From assembly GCA_035315065.1 (NCBI GenBank), contig DATFYM010000205.1, forward strand, positions 1-8,491: 8,491 nucleotides of DNA. The letters are read 5' to 3'. The notes beneath the pieces were generated by a model. It ran no database searches and was not told the DNA's origin. It was given only the letters and a program-made list of their open reading frames with translations. Shown here one piece after another: positions 1 through 6,541 of the stretch; the stretch's first letter is position 1; each line of letters begins with the position of its first letter. The DNA is from DATFYM01 sp035315065. GTDB lineage: Bacteria; Acidobacteriota; Terriglobia; UBA7540. A program made the translations under genes and the position numbers.

Positions 1-27
1 CAGGGTCTTTTCCGAGTGTCAGGCATT

Positions 28-43
28 GGTGATTATCATCACC
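28..43. other. Small hairpin of unknown role
   Basis: GGTGAT (28-33) pairs perfectly with ATCACC (38-43) around a 4-base TATC loop. There is no following T-run, so it is not a typical intrinsic terminator. It may be part of the presumed mobile-element end, or chance. Confidence 0.3.
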
Positions 44-85
44 GTGCCAGGAAGAGGGGTCAGCGTGGACTTAGTCGGAAAGCTG

Positions 86-122
86 GTGGGTCAATTCTGA
101 GTAGCAGACGTGGGTCAATTCT
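86..122. repeat. Pair of 13-bp direct repeats
   Basis: GTGGGTCAATTCT occurs at 86-98 and again, identical, at 110-122, so the period is 24 bp, about two helical turns. Such spacing would place two protein-binding sites on the same face of the DNA. The second copy supplies the stop codon (TCA at 115-117, read as TGA on the minus strand) of the broken methylase gene. Confidence 0.85.
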
Positions 123-1242
123 CGCGAGCGCCGAAGGCCAAGCGGCGCTCAATCAGCTTTCTGTAACACTGGACGAGAAAAGCACCTGATCCACATGCCG
201 GGTCCAGCACCCTCATTCCGGGCCTCAGAGGATTGTGAGAGTCCAGTCGGTCCACCATGAAGTTCACGACCGGCACCGGCGTGTAGTAGGCGCCTCGGGC
301 GGCCCCTTCTGATTTTGCTGACGGGTGGTGGGTGGCGTGGAGGAACTGCTCGTAAATGACTGACAGGGTTTCAATGGGGATCAGGGAAAAATCGTAGATG
401 TCAAAGAGAGGAAGTTGGCCGTCGGCGGTTCCCCCCTGGAACACTGAGGCCACTCTCCGCAGCCGCTCTGCTCCAAACTCCTGAATCTTCGTACGTGAGA
501 GTGGGAATACTGAGCCATTTAGCCACTCGTCAATGCGCTGCACTAGTTCCGAAAACGTGCTAAGTCGCGCGTGCTGACCGAAGGCCTCATCATAGGAAAT
601 GTCCCACTCTTTCAGTTTAGCGTCGGAAAGTATATTTCGTTGCCGCAGATAGCGTAGGTATACGAACTTCCCAATCATGGAGTGGGAGAGGGCACGGTCC
701 TCGAGGCCGTTTTCGGACAGCCAGTCATCCAGAGAGCGGAGATTCTTAAGCAGCCTCCAGTCAACCCTCGACTCGGGCGTTACATGACTACCCCATTCTT
801 TCCATACAGCGCTCGAGTCGACAGCATCACGCCGAATCGGGGCAAGCGCAGCCGCGACTTGTCCAAAATCATCAATAGCACGAAGTGCGCCAAGCCTTGG
901 GTCGTCTCCGGCGTGATCGTCATAGCGGAAGCCGGGGTAGAGGCGCACCCACCCGGGACTCACGACCAGCAAGAAGGGGACGACGTTTTGGTTCCAGACT
1001 TTCCTGTGGATTTCCCGCGCTTTCTGTTCCGAATCAGCACGGCAAACGTAAATGACCGGAACATCGGATTGGGAAGGATCGTAGACGCTACCGCGAAGTG
1101 TGTAGACCCCCTGGAGGTCGCACGCCTGTTGCGCCATTCGGAGAATGTGGCCGTAGTTGGGGTCTAGTCCCAGCGCGTCCCCGGAGCGATAGTTCGGCGA
1201 AGCGGTGTATTGGAGAGCACCCAGGACAGTCTCGAGATTCAT
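115..1242 (-). CDS. N6-adenine DNA methyltransferase (restriction-modification type), C-terminally truncated
   Basis: This encodes the N-terminal part of a class I N6-adenine DNA methyltransferase of the HsdM/Eco57I-like gamma type, which uses S-adenosylmethionine to methylate adenine in restriction-modification or phage-defence systems. Counting from the ATG at 1242, the first ~300 residues are a family-specific region with blocks such as WNQNVVPFLLVVSP. A GAYYTP segment (about residues 317-322) and the SAM-binding motif I DPACGSGAFL (about 347-356) follow. The catalytic motif IV (NPPY/F) and the rest of the domain are missing: the frame stops about 20 residues after motif I, inside a repeat resembling an IS end. 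The product is therefore expected to be inactive. A TTG at 1263 would add seven residues and overlap the recombinase gene; I prefer the ATG because MNLETVLGAL looks like a natural N-terminus, though neither start has a strong ribosome site. The recombinase lies 10 bp upstream on the same strand, so co-transcription is likely. The methylase family is clear, the subtype is not. Confidence 0.85.
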   Translation of the reverse strand: MNLETVLGALQYTASPNYRSGDALGLDPNYGHILRMAQQACDLQGVYTLRGSVYDPSQSDVPVIYVCRADSEQKAREIHRKVWNQNVVPFLLVVSPGWVRLYPGFRYDDHAGDDPRLGALRAIDDFGQVAAALAPIRRDAVDSSAVWKEWGSHVTPESRVDWRLLKNLRSLDDWLSENGLEDRALSHSMIGKFVYLRYLRQRNILSDAKLKEWDISYDEAFGQHARLSTFSELVQRIDEWLNGSVFPLSRTKIQEFGAERLRRVASVFQGGTADGQLPLFDIYDFSLIPIETLSVIYEQFLHATHHPSAKSEGAARGAYYTPVPVVNFMVDRLDSHNPLRPGMRVLDPACGSGAFLVQCYRKLIERRLAFGAREN

Positions 1243-1252
1243 GTTGCTCGCG

Positions 1253-2176
1253 TTAGCTGGCAAGGTCCCTGCCCTTGTGCCACTTCATCCGAACTCGGTC
1301 GTTGGGTGCTTCGTTCAAATGGCGACGTGCGCCAAGGTAGCGCTCAGTGGACTGAATATTGGAATGACCGAGGAAAAGTTGAATCTGCTCAAGATCGCCA
1401 CCTTCAGCCCGGCATAGCCTTGCGCACGTCCGCCGAAGGTCGCGTGGCCTCACGTCCAGACCAACGGCTCGCCCGGACGTCACCACAATCTGCAAAACGG
1501 TTTGCTGCGAAATCGGACGGTCCGATACCTTACCGTCGCGGTCAACGGCGCGAAAGATGGGGCCCTCCGAGATCCTCGAGGATTGCAACCAAGTATCAAG
1601 AGCTTGTTTGACCCAGATAGGAAGGGCGACCGTCCGATGCCGACCGTGCACGCCTTTGAGATCGAGAAGCACCCAACGTTGGTCGCGAGGCTGAACGTCT
1701 TCGATGGTCAGACCGACTAATTCGCCGCGACGAAGAGCACAACCGACGAGTAGCGCTAGAAGGGCCCTGTCACGCTTGCCCCTCACCGAAGAGGGGTCAG
1801 GAGCATTGATCAAGTCCTCCGACTGTTCCGCGGTCAGTGAGTTCCCGGTGCGAACTCCACGTGCACTAGGACCCTGAATTCTTGCGATCGCCATCGCCTC
1901 TCTGGAGTTTACGAGGCCTTGGTCCGCGGCCTTTGTCACGAGTTTTCGAATCGCGGCGAGGCGCTGGTTGATGGTGGCAGGGGCGTAATCCGCTTGCTGC
2001 AGGTCGCGCAAATGGGAGTGAACCAACGACCGGTCCAGCCGAGCGCCGTCGCGACGTCGCCACCACCCCAGAAAGTCCGCGACGGCCTTGCGGTACATCA
2101 TCCTGGTGGTCGTGTTTTCGATACTCCCCAGCACCTGCTCTGCAAGGGCTTCGAACTGTTCCGGCGCGCGACTCAT
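1253..2176 (-). CDS. Tyrosine recombinase / site-specific integrase (XerC/XerD-like)
   Basis: This 307-residue protein matches the length and two-domain layout of Xer-like tyrosine recombinases, which cut and rejoin DNA through a phosphotyrosine intermediate. Residues ~10-90 form the helical core-binding (SAM-like) domain. The catalytic domain covers ~115-285. The visible active-site set is R149 (CALRRGEL), K174 (LKGVHGRHR), R248 in RDLRRT, H271 in LGHSN, and nucleophile Y280 in ERYLG. The box that normally reads HxxR has Arg245 in place of the usual His. The ATG at 2176 is the first possible start, because an in-frame TAA lies five codons upstream. No Shine-Dalgarno precedes it. The methylase gene follows after 10 bp, so the two are probably one transcript. 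The protein may be a mobile-element integrase rather than the housekeeping Xer, given its partner; no attachment site could be identified. Confidence 0.92.
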   Translation of the reverse strand: MSRAPEQFEALAEQVLGSIENTTTRMMYRKAVADFLGWWRRRDGARLDRSLVHSHLRDLQQADYAPATINQRLAAIRKLVTKAADQGLVNSREAMAIARIQGPSARGVRTGNSLTAEQSEDLINAPDPSSVRGKRDRALLALLVGCALRRGELVGLTIEDVQPRDQRWVLLDLKGVHGRHRTVALPIWVKQALDTWLQSSRISEGPIFRAVDRDGKVSDRPISQQTVLQIVVTSGRAVGLDVRPRDLRRTCARLCRAEGGDLEQIQLFLGHSNIQSTERYLGARRHLNEAPNDRVRMKWHKGRDLAS

Positions 2177-2470
2177 AAATGACGGCCATTATACCATAAA
2201 TTGCATTATAGCAAGCGAATAAAAAGCGAATCTCATAGCCTCAATGCTCTCACCAGATTATCCGCTGGGTGGATTCAGCCCCCCGTCGACGGTGGTAGCG
2301 ATCAACCGGCCCCAAAACGTGCTGCCCATCGACCCGCTCGCGCGATTCGTTGTCTACGCATACCGTTCTATCTCATTCCGGGTGGGTCGCCCGCCACTCG
2401 GAGGCTAGCCCCGACCACAAACTCGAGCGGCCAGCTTACGCGCCTCTGAGATTCCTCCGCAATACGCCCG
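2177..2470. other. Intergenic spacer between recombinase and GH3 genes
   Basis: This spacer of about 290 bp contains the recombinase promoter region at its left end. I found no tRNA, no convincing small gene, no obvious duplicated attachment core and no T-rich intrinsic terminator. Short open frames here have no recognisable protein-like composition. It separates a mobile/defence-type pair from the carbohydrate and redox genes, so it is where one edge of an integrated module might lie. Confidence 0.5.
2188..2210 (-). promoter_or_regulatory. Putative promoter(s) with duplicated TATAAT before the recombinase gene
   Basis: On the minus strand two perfect TATAAT hexamers occur at 2205-2210 and 2188-2193, each followed by G and spaced 17 bp apart, in a locally AT-rich patch. 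The one nearer the gene would start transcription about 5 nt before the ATG, giving an almost leaderless mRNA, which fits the lack of a Shine-Dalgarno. The farther one would give a leader of roughly 20 nt. A weak -35-like TTGCTA lies at 2209-2214, only 15 bp from the nearer box. The duplicated heptamer TATAATG could instead be a repressor site. Confidence 0.45.
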
Positions 2471-2491
2471 TTACTCGCTGAACTGGCCGCT
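2426..2491. repeat. 9-bp inverted repeat spanning the GH3 stop codon
   Basis: AGCGGCCAG (2426-2434) is exactly complementary to CTGGCCGCT (2483-2491), with 48 bp between. Pairing would extend to CTCG/GAG with one bulge. It flanks the 3' end of the GH3 gene and could form a long-range hairpin in its mRNA, but there is no poly-U tract, and half of it is coding sequence. Confidence 0.3.
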
Positions 2492-4738
2492 GAGCGGTGT
2501 CTCTCGCGATGACCCACCCACTAAGACCTTATACTCGCCGGCCACGAGTTCCCATTCGTTCTTCTCGGCGTTGAAGATGGACAAGTAGTGCGGATCGAGC
2601 CCCAGGGTCACCGCCTTGGCTTCTCCGGGAGCAAGTTGGATCTTGTCCCAGGCCACCAACCGTTTGAACGGCTCCCCCGCGGCTTGGGGCAGCTCGACAT
2701 ACACCTCGGCAATCTCCGCCCCGGCTCGGGCGCCCGTGTTCTTCACCGTGAAGGTCACCGCCGGCGACTGCCCTCGCTGCACTTCTAGACCCGAGTACGA
2801 GTAACTCGTGTAGGAGAGCCCGTGTCCAAACGGAAAGAGCGGTTCTTTGCCCTCGGCATCGTACCACTTGTAGCCGACCTTCAGTCCTTCGCTATAGTCG
2901 AGGTCGAATTGTCGCGTATTAGTCTTGAATGTCGAGCCCGGGAAAACCGGTTTCATATCCTCGGGGCCAGCAGCAGGCTGTTCCGCGAGCTTGGGACGAG
3001 GCAGGTCCGCCTCCGATCGCGGGAAGGTGAGCGGTAGCTTGCCAGTGGGGTTCACATCGCCGAAAAGGATGGCTGCCGTCGCTTGTGCGCCCTTGATCCC
3101 CGGATACCAGACCTCCAGCACCGCGCTTACGCTATCGATCCACGGCATGGCGACCGGCCCGCCCGTCTCCAGCACCACAATCGTGTGGGGGTTGGCGCCG
3201 GCAACCGCGCTCACCAAAGCGTCCTGATTATCGGGCAGCGAGAGGCTCGGCACGTCGCGCCCCTCGCTGGCGGGCTGGTTCACGAATACGATCGCCACCT
3301 CAGATTCTTTGGCAAGCTCCGCTGCCGCCGCCGGATCGGTCCCCTCGTTGTACCCTACTTTGGCGTTCGTTGCCTTGGCCCGGATGGCCTTCAGCGGCGA
3401 GGAGGGAAACCATACCGGGCCGCGATTAAAGAAGCGCGGCGCACCCGCCGGCGGAGGTGGCGGCGGCACCGCGTTGCCGCCCGGAGGGTTGACCTGCGCT
3501 GAACCGCCCCCCGATAGCACGCCAACGTCGGCGTGCGATCCGATAACGGCGATCGACTTGAGGCTCGACGCACTGAGAGGCAGTTGCCCATTCGCGTTCT
3601 TCAACAGCACGCTGCCCTGCTCGGCAACGCTTTGGGCGACGGCAAACCCTTTGAAGATATCCGGCACCTCGCGGCCCGGTCCATCGTCAAACAGCCCGAC
3701 CGCAAACTCTGATCGCAGGACGCGGTGGACCATATCGTCGAGACGCGAGGCGGGAACCTCACCGCTTTCCACCGCCTTCTTGAGGGCATCGGCGAAGAAA
3801 TTGTTTCCCGGCATCTCGATATCGAGTCCGGCCATGGCGGCCTTTACGGTGCTATGCGTGGCGCCCCAATCCGACACCACGAAGCCCTGGAAACCGAAAT
3901 CCTTCTTCAGCACATCATGCAAAAGGTAACTGTTCTCGCAGGCGTAGTCGCCGTTGAGGAGGTTGTAGGAACACATCACCGCGCCCACGCCCGAATCCTT
4001 GACGCCGATTTCAAATGCCAGCAAATCGCTTTCTCGCATGGCCCGTTTGTCGATCTTAATGTTCACGAAGTTGCGGCCATTCTCCTGATCGTTCAAGGCA
4101 TAGTGCTTGATGTCGCCAATGACGCCCTGTTCCTGCTCGGCCTTCATCTCTTCGCCGACCAGCTTACCCGCCAGGATGGGGTCCTCGCCCTTGTACTCGA
4201 AGATGCGGCCGTTGCGAGACTCCCGCGTGAGGTTGATGCCGCCGCCCAGCGACATGTTGAATCCCTGGTTGCGGAGCTCGCGACCGATCAGCGCTCCATA
4301 CTCATGGGCCACCTTCAAGTCCCAAGTTGATGCTTCAGAGACTCCGGAAGGCAGAGCCGTTGAATAACGTCCGAAAGCCGAACCCCGCGTGACGCCAACG
4401 GCGGCGTCGGCCATCTGGAGGTCCGGAATACCGAGGCGCGGAATGCCAGGGATATGACCCGCCCCGCCCAGCGACCTCGTGGGCGGTTGTGACTCCGGGG
4501 GCCCGGCCGCACGGCCCAACCCATGTAGCAGCGAGATCTTCTCGTCAAGCGTCATCTGGCTGATGACCAGGTCAGCGCGCTGATCGGGGGATAGAGTTTT
4601 ATCCATCCAGGGACCCTTGGGCTTTTGCGGCTGCCCCGGGAATTGTGCGGGAACACGCGTGAAGGGCACAAAAGCAACAGCGACGACGATAACCAGCGGC
4701 TTCAGGGCGTTCCTCAAGGCGAGACGAGTGGAAGGCAT
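2471..4738 (-). CDS. Secreted glycoside hydrolase family 3 beta-glycosidase (beta-glucosidase-like)
   Basis: This 755-residue exported enzyme of GH3 should release terminal beta-linked sugars, most likely glucose or xylose, from oligosaccharides by a retaining mechanism. Residues 1-31 form a Sec-type signal (basic start, then LKPLVIVVAVAFVPF, then a cleavage-like VPAQ). The (beta/alpha)8 domain spans ~45-370, with conserved DAAVGVTRG (111-119), KHY (211-213), the MCSYN block (256-260) and the nucleophile D290 in VVSDWGA. The alpha/beta sandwich spans ~375-580, with the probable acid/base E492 in ASEGRD. A fibronectin-III-like C-terminal domain follows at ~640-750 (FPFGHGLSY, then FTVKNTGARAG). 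Length and order match standard three-domain GH3 enzymes. A Gly/Pro-rich insert with six consecutive prolines lies at ~418-433. The ATG at 4738 fits the signal peptide; a purine-rich AAAGGATGG lies upstream at slightly long spacing. The exact substrate cannot be told from sequence alone. Confidence 0.95.
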   Translation of the reverse strand: MPSTRLALRNALKPLVIVVAVAFVPFTRVPAQFPGQPQKPKGPWMDKTLSPDQRADLVISQMTLDEKISLLHGLGRAAGPPESQPPTRSLGGAGHIPGIPRLGIPDLQMADAAVGVTRGSAFGRYSTALPSGVSEASTWDLKVAHEYGALIGRELRNQGFNMSLGGGINLTRESRNGRIFEYKGEDPILAGKLVGEEMKAEQEQGVIGDIKHYALNDQENGRNFVNIKIDKRAMRESDLLAFEIGVKDSGVGAVMCSYNLLNGDYACENSYLLHDVLKKDFGFQGFVVSDWGATHSTVKAAMAGLDIEMPGNNFFADALKKAVESGEVPASRLDDMVHRVLRSEFAVGLFDDGPGREVPDIFKGFAVAQSVAEQGSVLLKNANGQLPLSASSLKSIAVIGSHADVGVLSGGGSAQVNPPGGNAVPPPPPPAGAPRFFNRGPVWFPSSPLKAIRAKATNAKVGYNEGTDPAAAAELAKESEVAIVFVNQPASEGRDVPSLSLPDNQDALVSAVAGANPHTIVVLETGGPVAMPWIDSVSAVLEVWYPGIKGAQATAAILFGDVNPTGKLPLTFPRSEADLPRPKLAEQPAAGPEDMKPVFPGSTFKTNTRQFDLDYSEGLKVGYKWYDAEGKEPLFPFGHGLSYTSYSYSGLEVQRGQSPAVTFTVKNTGARAGAEIAEVYVELPQAAGEPFKRLVAWDKIQLAPGEAKAVTLGLDPHYLSIFNAEKNEWELVAGEYKVLVGGSSRETPLSGQFSE

Positions 4739-4850
4739 GTGTCGAGTTCCATCCTTTCATGGAAAATCAGGTGGAGCGGCGGTCGATTCCGGAGAATCAC
4801 GCCCCAGGTTAGTTGATATGCCGCAGCTCGGGAAGGTTTCACGTTGCGGT

Positions 4851-4888
4851 TCCCAGTCTCCCGCTGGGAGCGCGGGCGTCCCGCCCGC
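4851..4888. repeat. Double-hairpin palindromic element
   Basis: Two adjacent stems are visible: TCCCAG (4851-4856) with CTGGGA (4864-4869), and GCGGGCG (4872-4878) with CGCCCGC (4882-4888) around a TCC loop. The block GAGCGCGGGCGTCCCGCCCG strongly resembles a palindrome that, from memory, is scattered between genes in many Acidobacteria, Verrucomicrobia and related genomes. It is likely a REP-like dispersed repeat rather than a gene-specific signal, although it could act as an mRNA 3' or 5' structure. Confidence 0.6.
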
Positions 4889-4969
4889 TCTTCAGAAGTG
4901 GCCAGCCGCTTTGTGACACTCATCACCGACACCCGTCCGCTTTTTTGGTCAAATCTCCACCGCGGGACG

Positions 4970-4987
4970 CCGTGTGCTGTAACACGG
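4970..4987. repeat. Short hairpin in divergent spacer
   Basis: CCGTGT (4970-4975) pairs with ACACGG (4982-4987) across a GCTGTA loop. It lies midway between the other palindromes of the spacer and may be part of the same repeat element or a dimeric regulator's operator. Confidence 0.3.
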
Positions 4988-5003
4988 GACATTTGGCAAT
5001 GGC

Positions 5004-5020
5004 CAGCGGCGCAGCCGCTG
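5004..5020. repeat. GC-rich hairpin about 40 bp before the GH5-like gene
   Basis: CAGCGGC (5004-5010) and GCCGCTG (5014-5020) form a perfect 7-bp stem with a GCA loop. It would lie in the 5' leader of the GH5-like transcript if transcription starts upstream. It is probably a dispersed palindrome; no terminator T-run follows. Confidence 0.45.
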
Positions 5021-5061
5021 AAGCTAATGACTCTGGGGCTGCGGGATCAATGTGGGTGCAA

Positions 5062-6427
5062 ATGAAAACGTTGAATTCGATCTCCAGGCGAGACTTCATC
5101 AAATCGTCCATCGTCGCCGGCGCGGCGGCTGCAGGCATGCGATCGGTACCGCTGAATGGCGCCTCGGCCGCCAACGATCCCGCAACGCCGCTGCGCTTCG
5201 GAGCGAATTACACGCCGCGGAAGCGTTGGTGGTATTGCTGGCAGGACTGGGATCAGGCCTCGATCGTCGACGATCTGAGTGCGGTCGGCGAACTCGGCAT
5301 GGACCACATTCGCATCCAGTGTTTATGGCCGATCTTCCAGCCAGGAATCAACCAGGTGAGCGACTCGGTTCTGCACAACCTGTATTTATTGCTGGAAGCG
5401 GCGGGCCGAGCCGGGTTGGACGTTGAAGTGACCGTCTTGAACGGGGATGAGCGGGCTGGAGTTCATGCCCGCCTGGGTGGCGCCACTGGTGCCTTCTTGG
5501 CATGGCAACGGCGCCGGGAATATATTCACGGACCAGAAGGTGATCGAGGCGGAGAAGTTGCTGTTGCGCAGAATTACCGAGACCGTGGGCAAGCATCGGC
5601 GCTTTCTGGGCTTCGACCTCGGGAATGAACTAGGGGTGTTGCAGGGACTCAATAACCCGGTCACTCCTGATCAAGCCGATGCCTGGGCCACCCAACTTCT
5701 CCATTACTGCGAAGAGATCGCCCCGGGAAAGTTCCACGTCAACGGAGTCGACGACGTGCACTGGTTCTCAGACTTCGGTTTCAGTAGAGAGAACCTGGCA
5801 ACGGTAGGCAAGGCCACGGTGGTCCACTGTTATGTCTTCTTCACCGGCGCTCTGGAGCGCTACAAATACTCCGATGCCGGCTCGTTGCGCCTGGCGGAGT
5901 ACATGGTGGAGTTGGCGTACGCTTATCACACCGATCTCCAACGGCGGGTTTGGGTGGAAGAGACCGGCGCGAGCGCCGAGTGGATGCCCGCCGACTACCT
6001 GCCGGAGTTCATGGAGCGAGTGGTAGCCAGCGTCGCTGGCACCGGCAAGGCCTGGGGCATAACCTGGTGGAGTTCCCACGATATCGATCCCGGGGTGAAG
6101 GGCTTCGACTCACTGGAATATACGCTGGGGTTGCTGGATCTCGACAATAAGCCGAAACCCTTGGGACGCAAGTTTTCGGCGCTGGCCCGCGAGTTGCGGC
6201 GAAAGCCGCCACCGGCCGCCCAACGGCGACTGGCGCTGGTGATCCCTGACCGTGGCCTGTCGCAAAAGAACTGGCCTCCGGATTGGACCTATGGCCGAGC
6301 CTTTATGAATCTAGTGGCGCGTGGAAATACCCCGGCCATTGTGCTGGAAAGTCGCGCCCGAGATAAGGAGTATCTGCGAGCTCGTGGAATTGAAGAGTTG
6401 GTTTCGTTGGCTCAGGCGGGCACGTGA
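5062..6427 (+). pseudogene. Tat-exported clan GH-A (GH5-like) glycoside hydrolase, frameshifted
   Basis: Two overlapping frames together encode one (beta/alpha)8 glycosidase of about 455 residues. The first frame (5062-5445) starts MKTLNSISRRDFIKSS, a twin-arginine signal, then FGANYTPRKRWWYCWQDW and the first barrel strands, ending VEVTVLNG. The second frame (from 5447) resumes without loss at MSGLEFMPAW. It contains the acid/base Glu in GFDLGNELG (Glu codon 5627-5629), a probable nucleophile in VWVEETGAS (around 5957-5962), and ITWWSSHDID. The last ~70 residues (RRLALVIPDRGL onward) look like a small accessory domain. The break sits at GGGG (5443-5446): one extra G, or two lost bases (for instance a Trp or His codon before MSG), would explain it. 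Uninterrupted, the first frame runs out at 5628. The ATG at 5062 is preferred for a normal Tat n-region; an ATG at 5050 is in frame, and neither has a strong ribosome site. The substrate is unknown; beta-mannan or beta-glucan is typical of such families. It may be a genuine pseudogene or a sequencing error. Confidence 0.82.
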
Positions 6428-6528
6428 CATGCACGATGTCGCTCGCAAAGAACAACGTTAGTTTAGATGGACACGCGGCTGGGAAAGTAGTAGCGTCCCC
6501 TTTTAATGGCCGTGGACTGGCCGCGTCG

Positions 6529-6541
6529 GGAGGAAACCTTG
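6529..6541 (+). promoter_or_regulatory. Shine-Dalgarno that favours a TTG start
   Basis: GGAGGA (6529-6534) lies five bases before TTG at 6539 when counted from GGAGG. The in-frame ATG at 6506 has no purine-rich site upstream and would add eleven residues to the Tat signal, so the TTG is judged to be the true start. Confidence 0.6.

Larger units (their letters stand above)
1..122. mobile_element. Possible terminal fragment of an IS21-like insertion sequence
   Basis: No convincing gene is visible here. The stretch ends in two copies of GTGGGTCAATTCT (86-98 and 110-122), spaced 24 bp apart. From memory, IS21-family elements (istA/istB) carry repeated GTGGGTCA-type blocks as transposase-binding sites near their ends, and this pair matches that style. 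The methylase reading frame entering from the right loses family similarity exactly at this edge and stops inside the second copy, as expected if an element had inserted into it. No istB coding sequence can be recognised in the short upstream part, and the outer terminus and any target duplication are not certain. The element could equally be another IS type with repeated ends. This is an inference from the repeats and the gene break. Confidence 0.38.
4739..5061. other. Divergent intergenic region with several GC-rich hairpins
   Basis: This 323-bp spacer lies between the leftward GH3 gene and the rightward GH5-like gene, so it should contain promoters for both. I cannot identify convincing -35/-10 pairs. 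It does hold a cluster of short perfect stems (4851-4869, 4872-4888, 4970-4987, 5004-5020). The open frame running through it into the GH5-like gene reads as low-complexity sequence before the Tat signal and is not believed to be coding. Confidence 0.6.

Noticed and set aside
682..1611. Rightward ORFs opposite the methylase and recombinase
   Set aside because: They overlap genes with clear conserved motifs on the minus strand and have no motif of their own.
2201..2449. 82-codon rightward ORF in the spacer
   Set aside because: It has no recognisable domain or convincing ribosome site, its composition is unlike a protein, and it begins inside the recombinase promoter region.
2177..2470. tRNA-type attachment site for the recombinase
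   Set aside because: No cloverleaf, conserved T-loop sequence or duplicated core could be found in this spacer.
4813..5061. Open frame extending upstream of the GH5-like Tat signal
   Set aside because: It runs through the palindrome cluster, gives low-complexity residues ahead of a complete Tat signal, and would bury that signal about 80 residues inside the protein.
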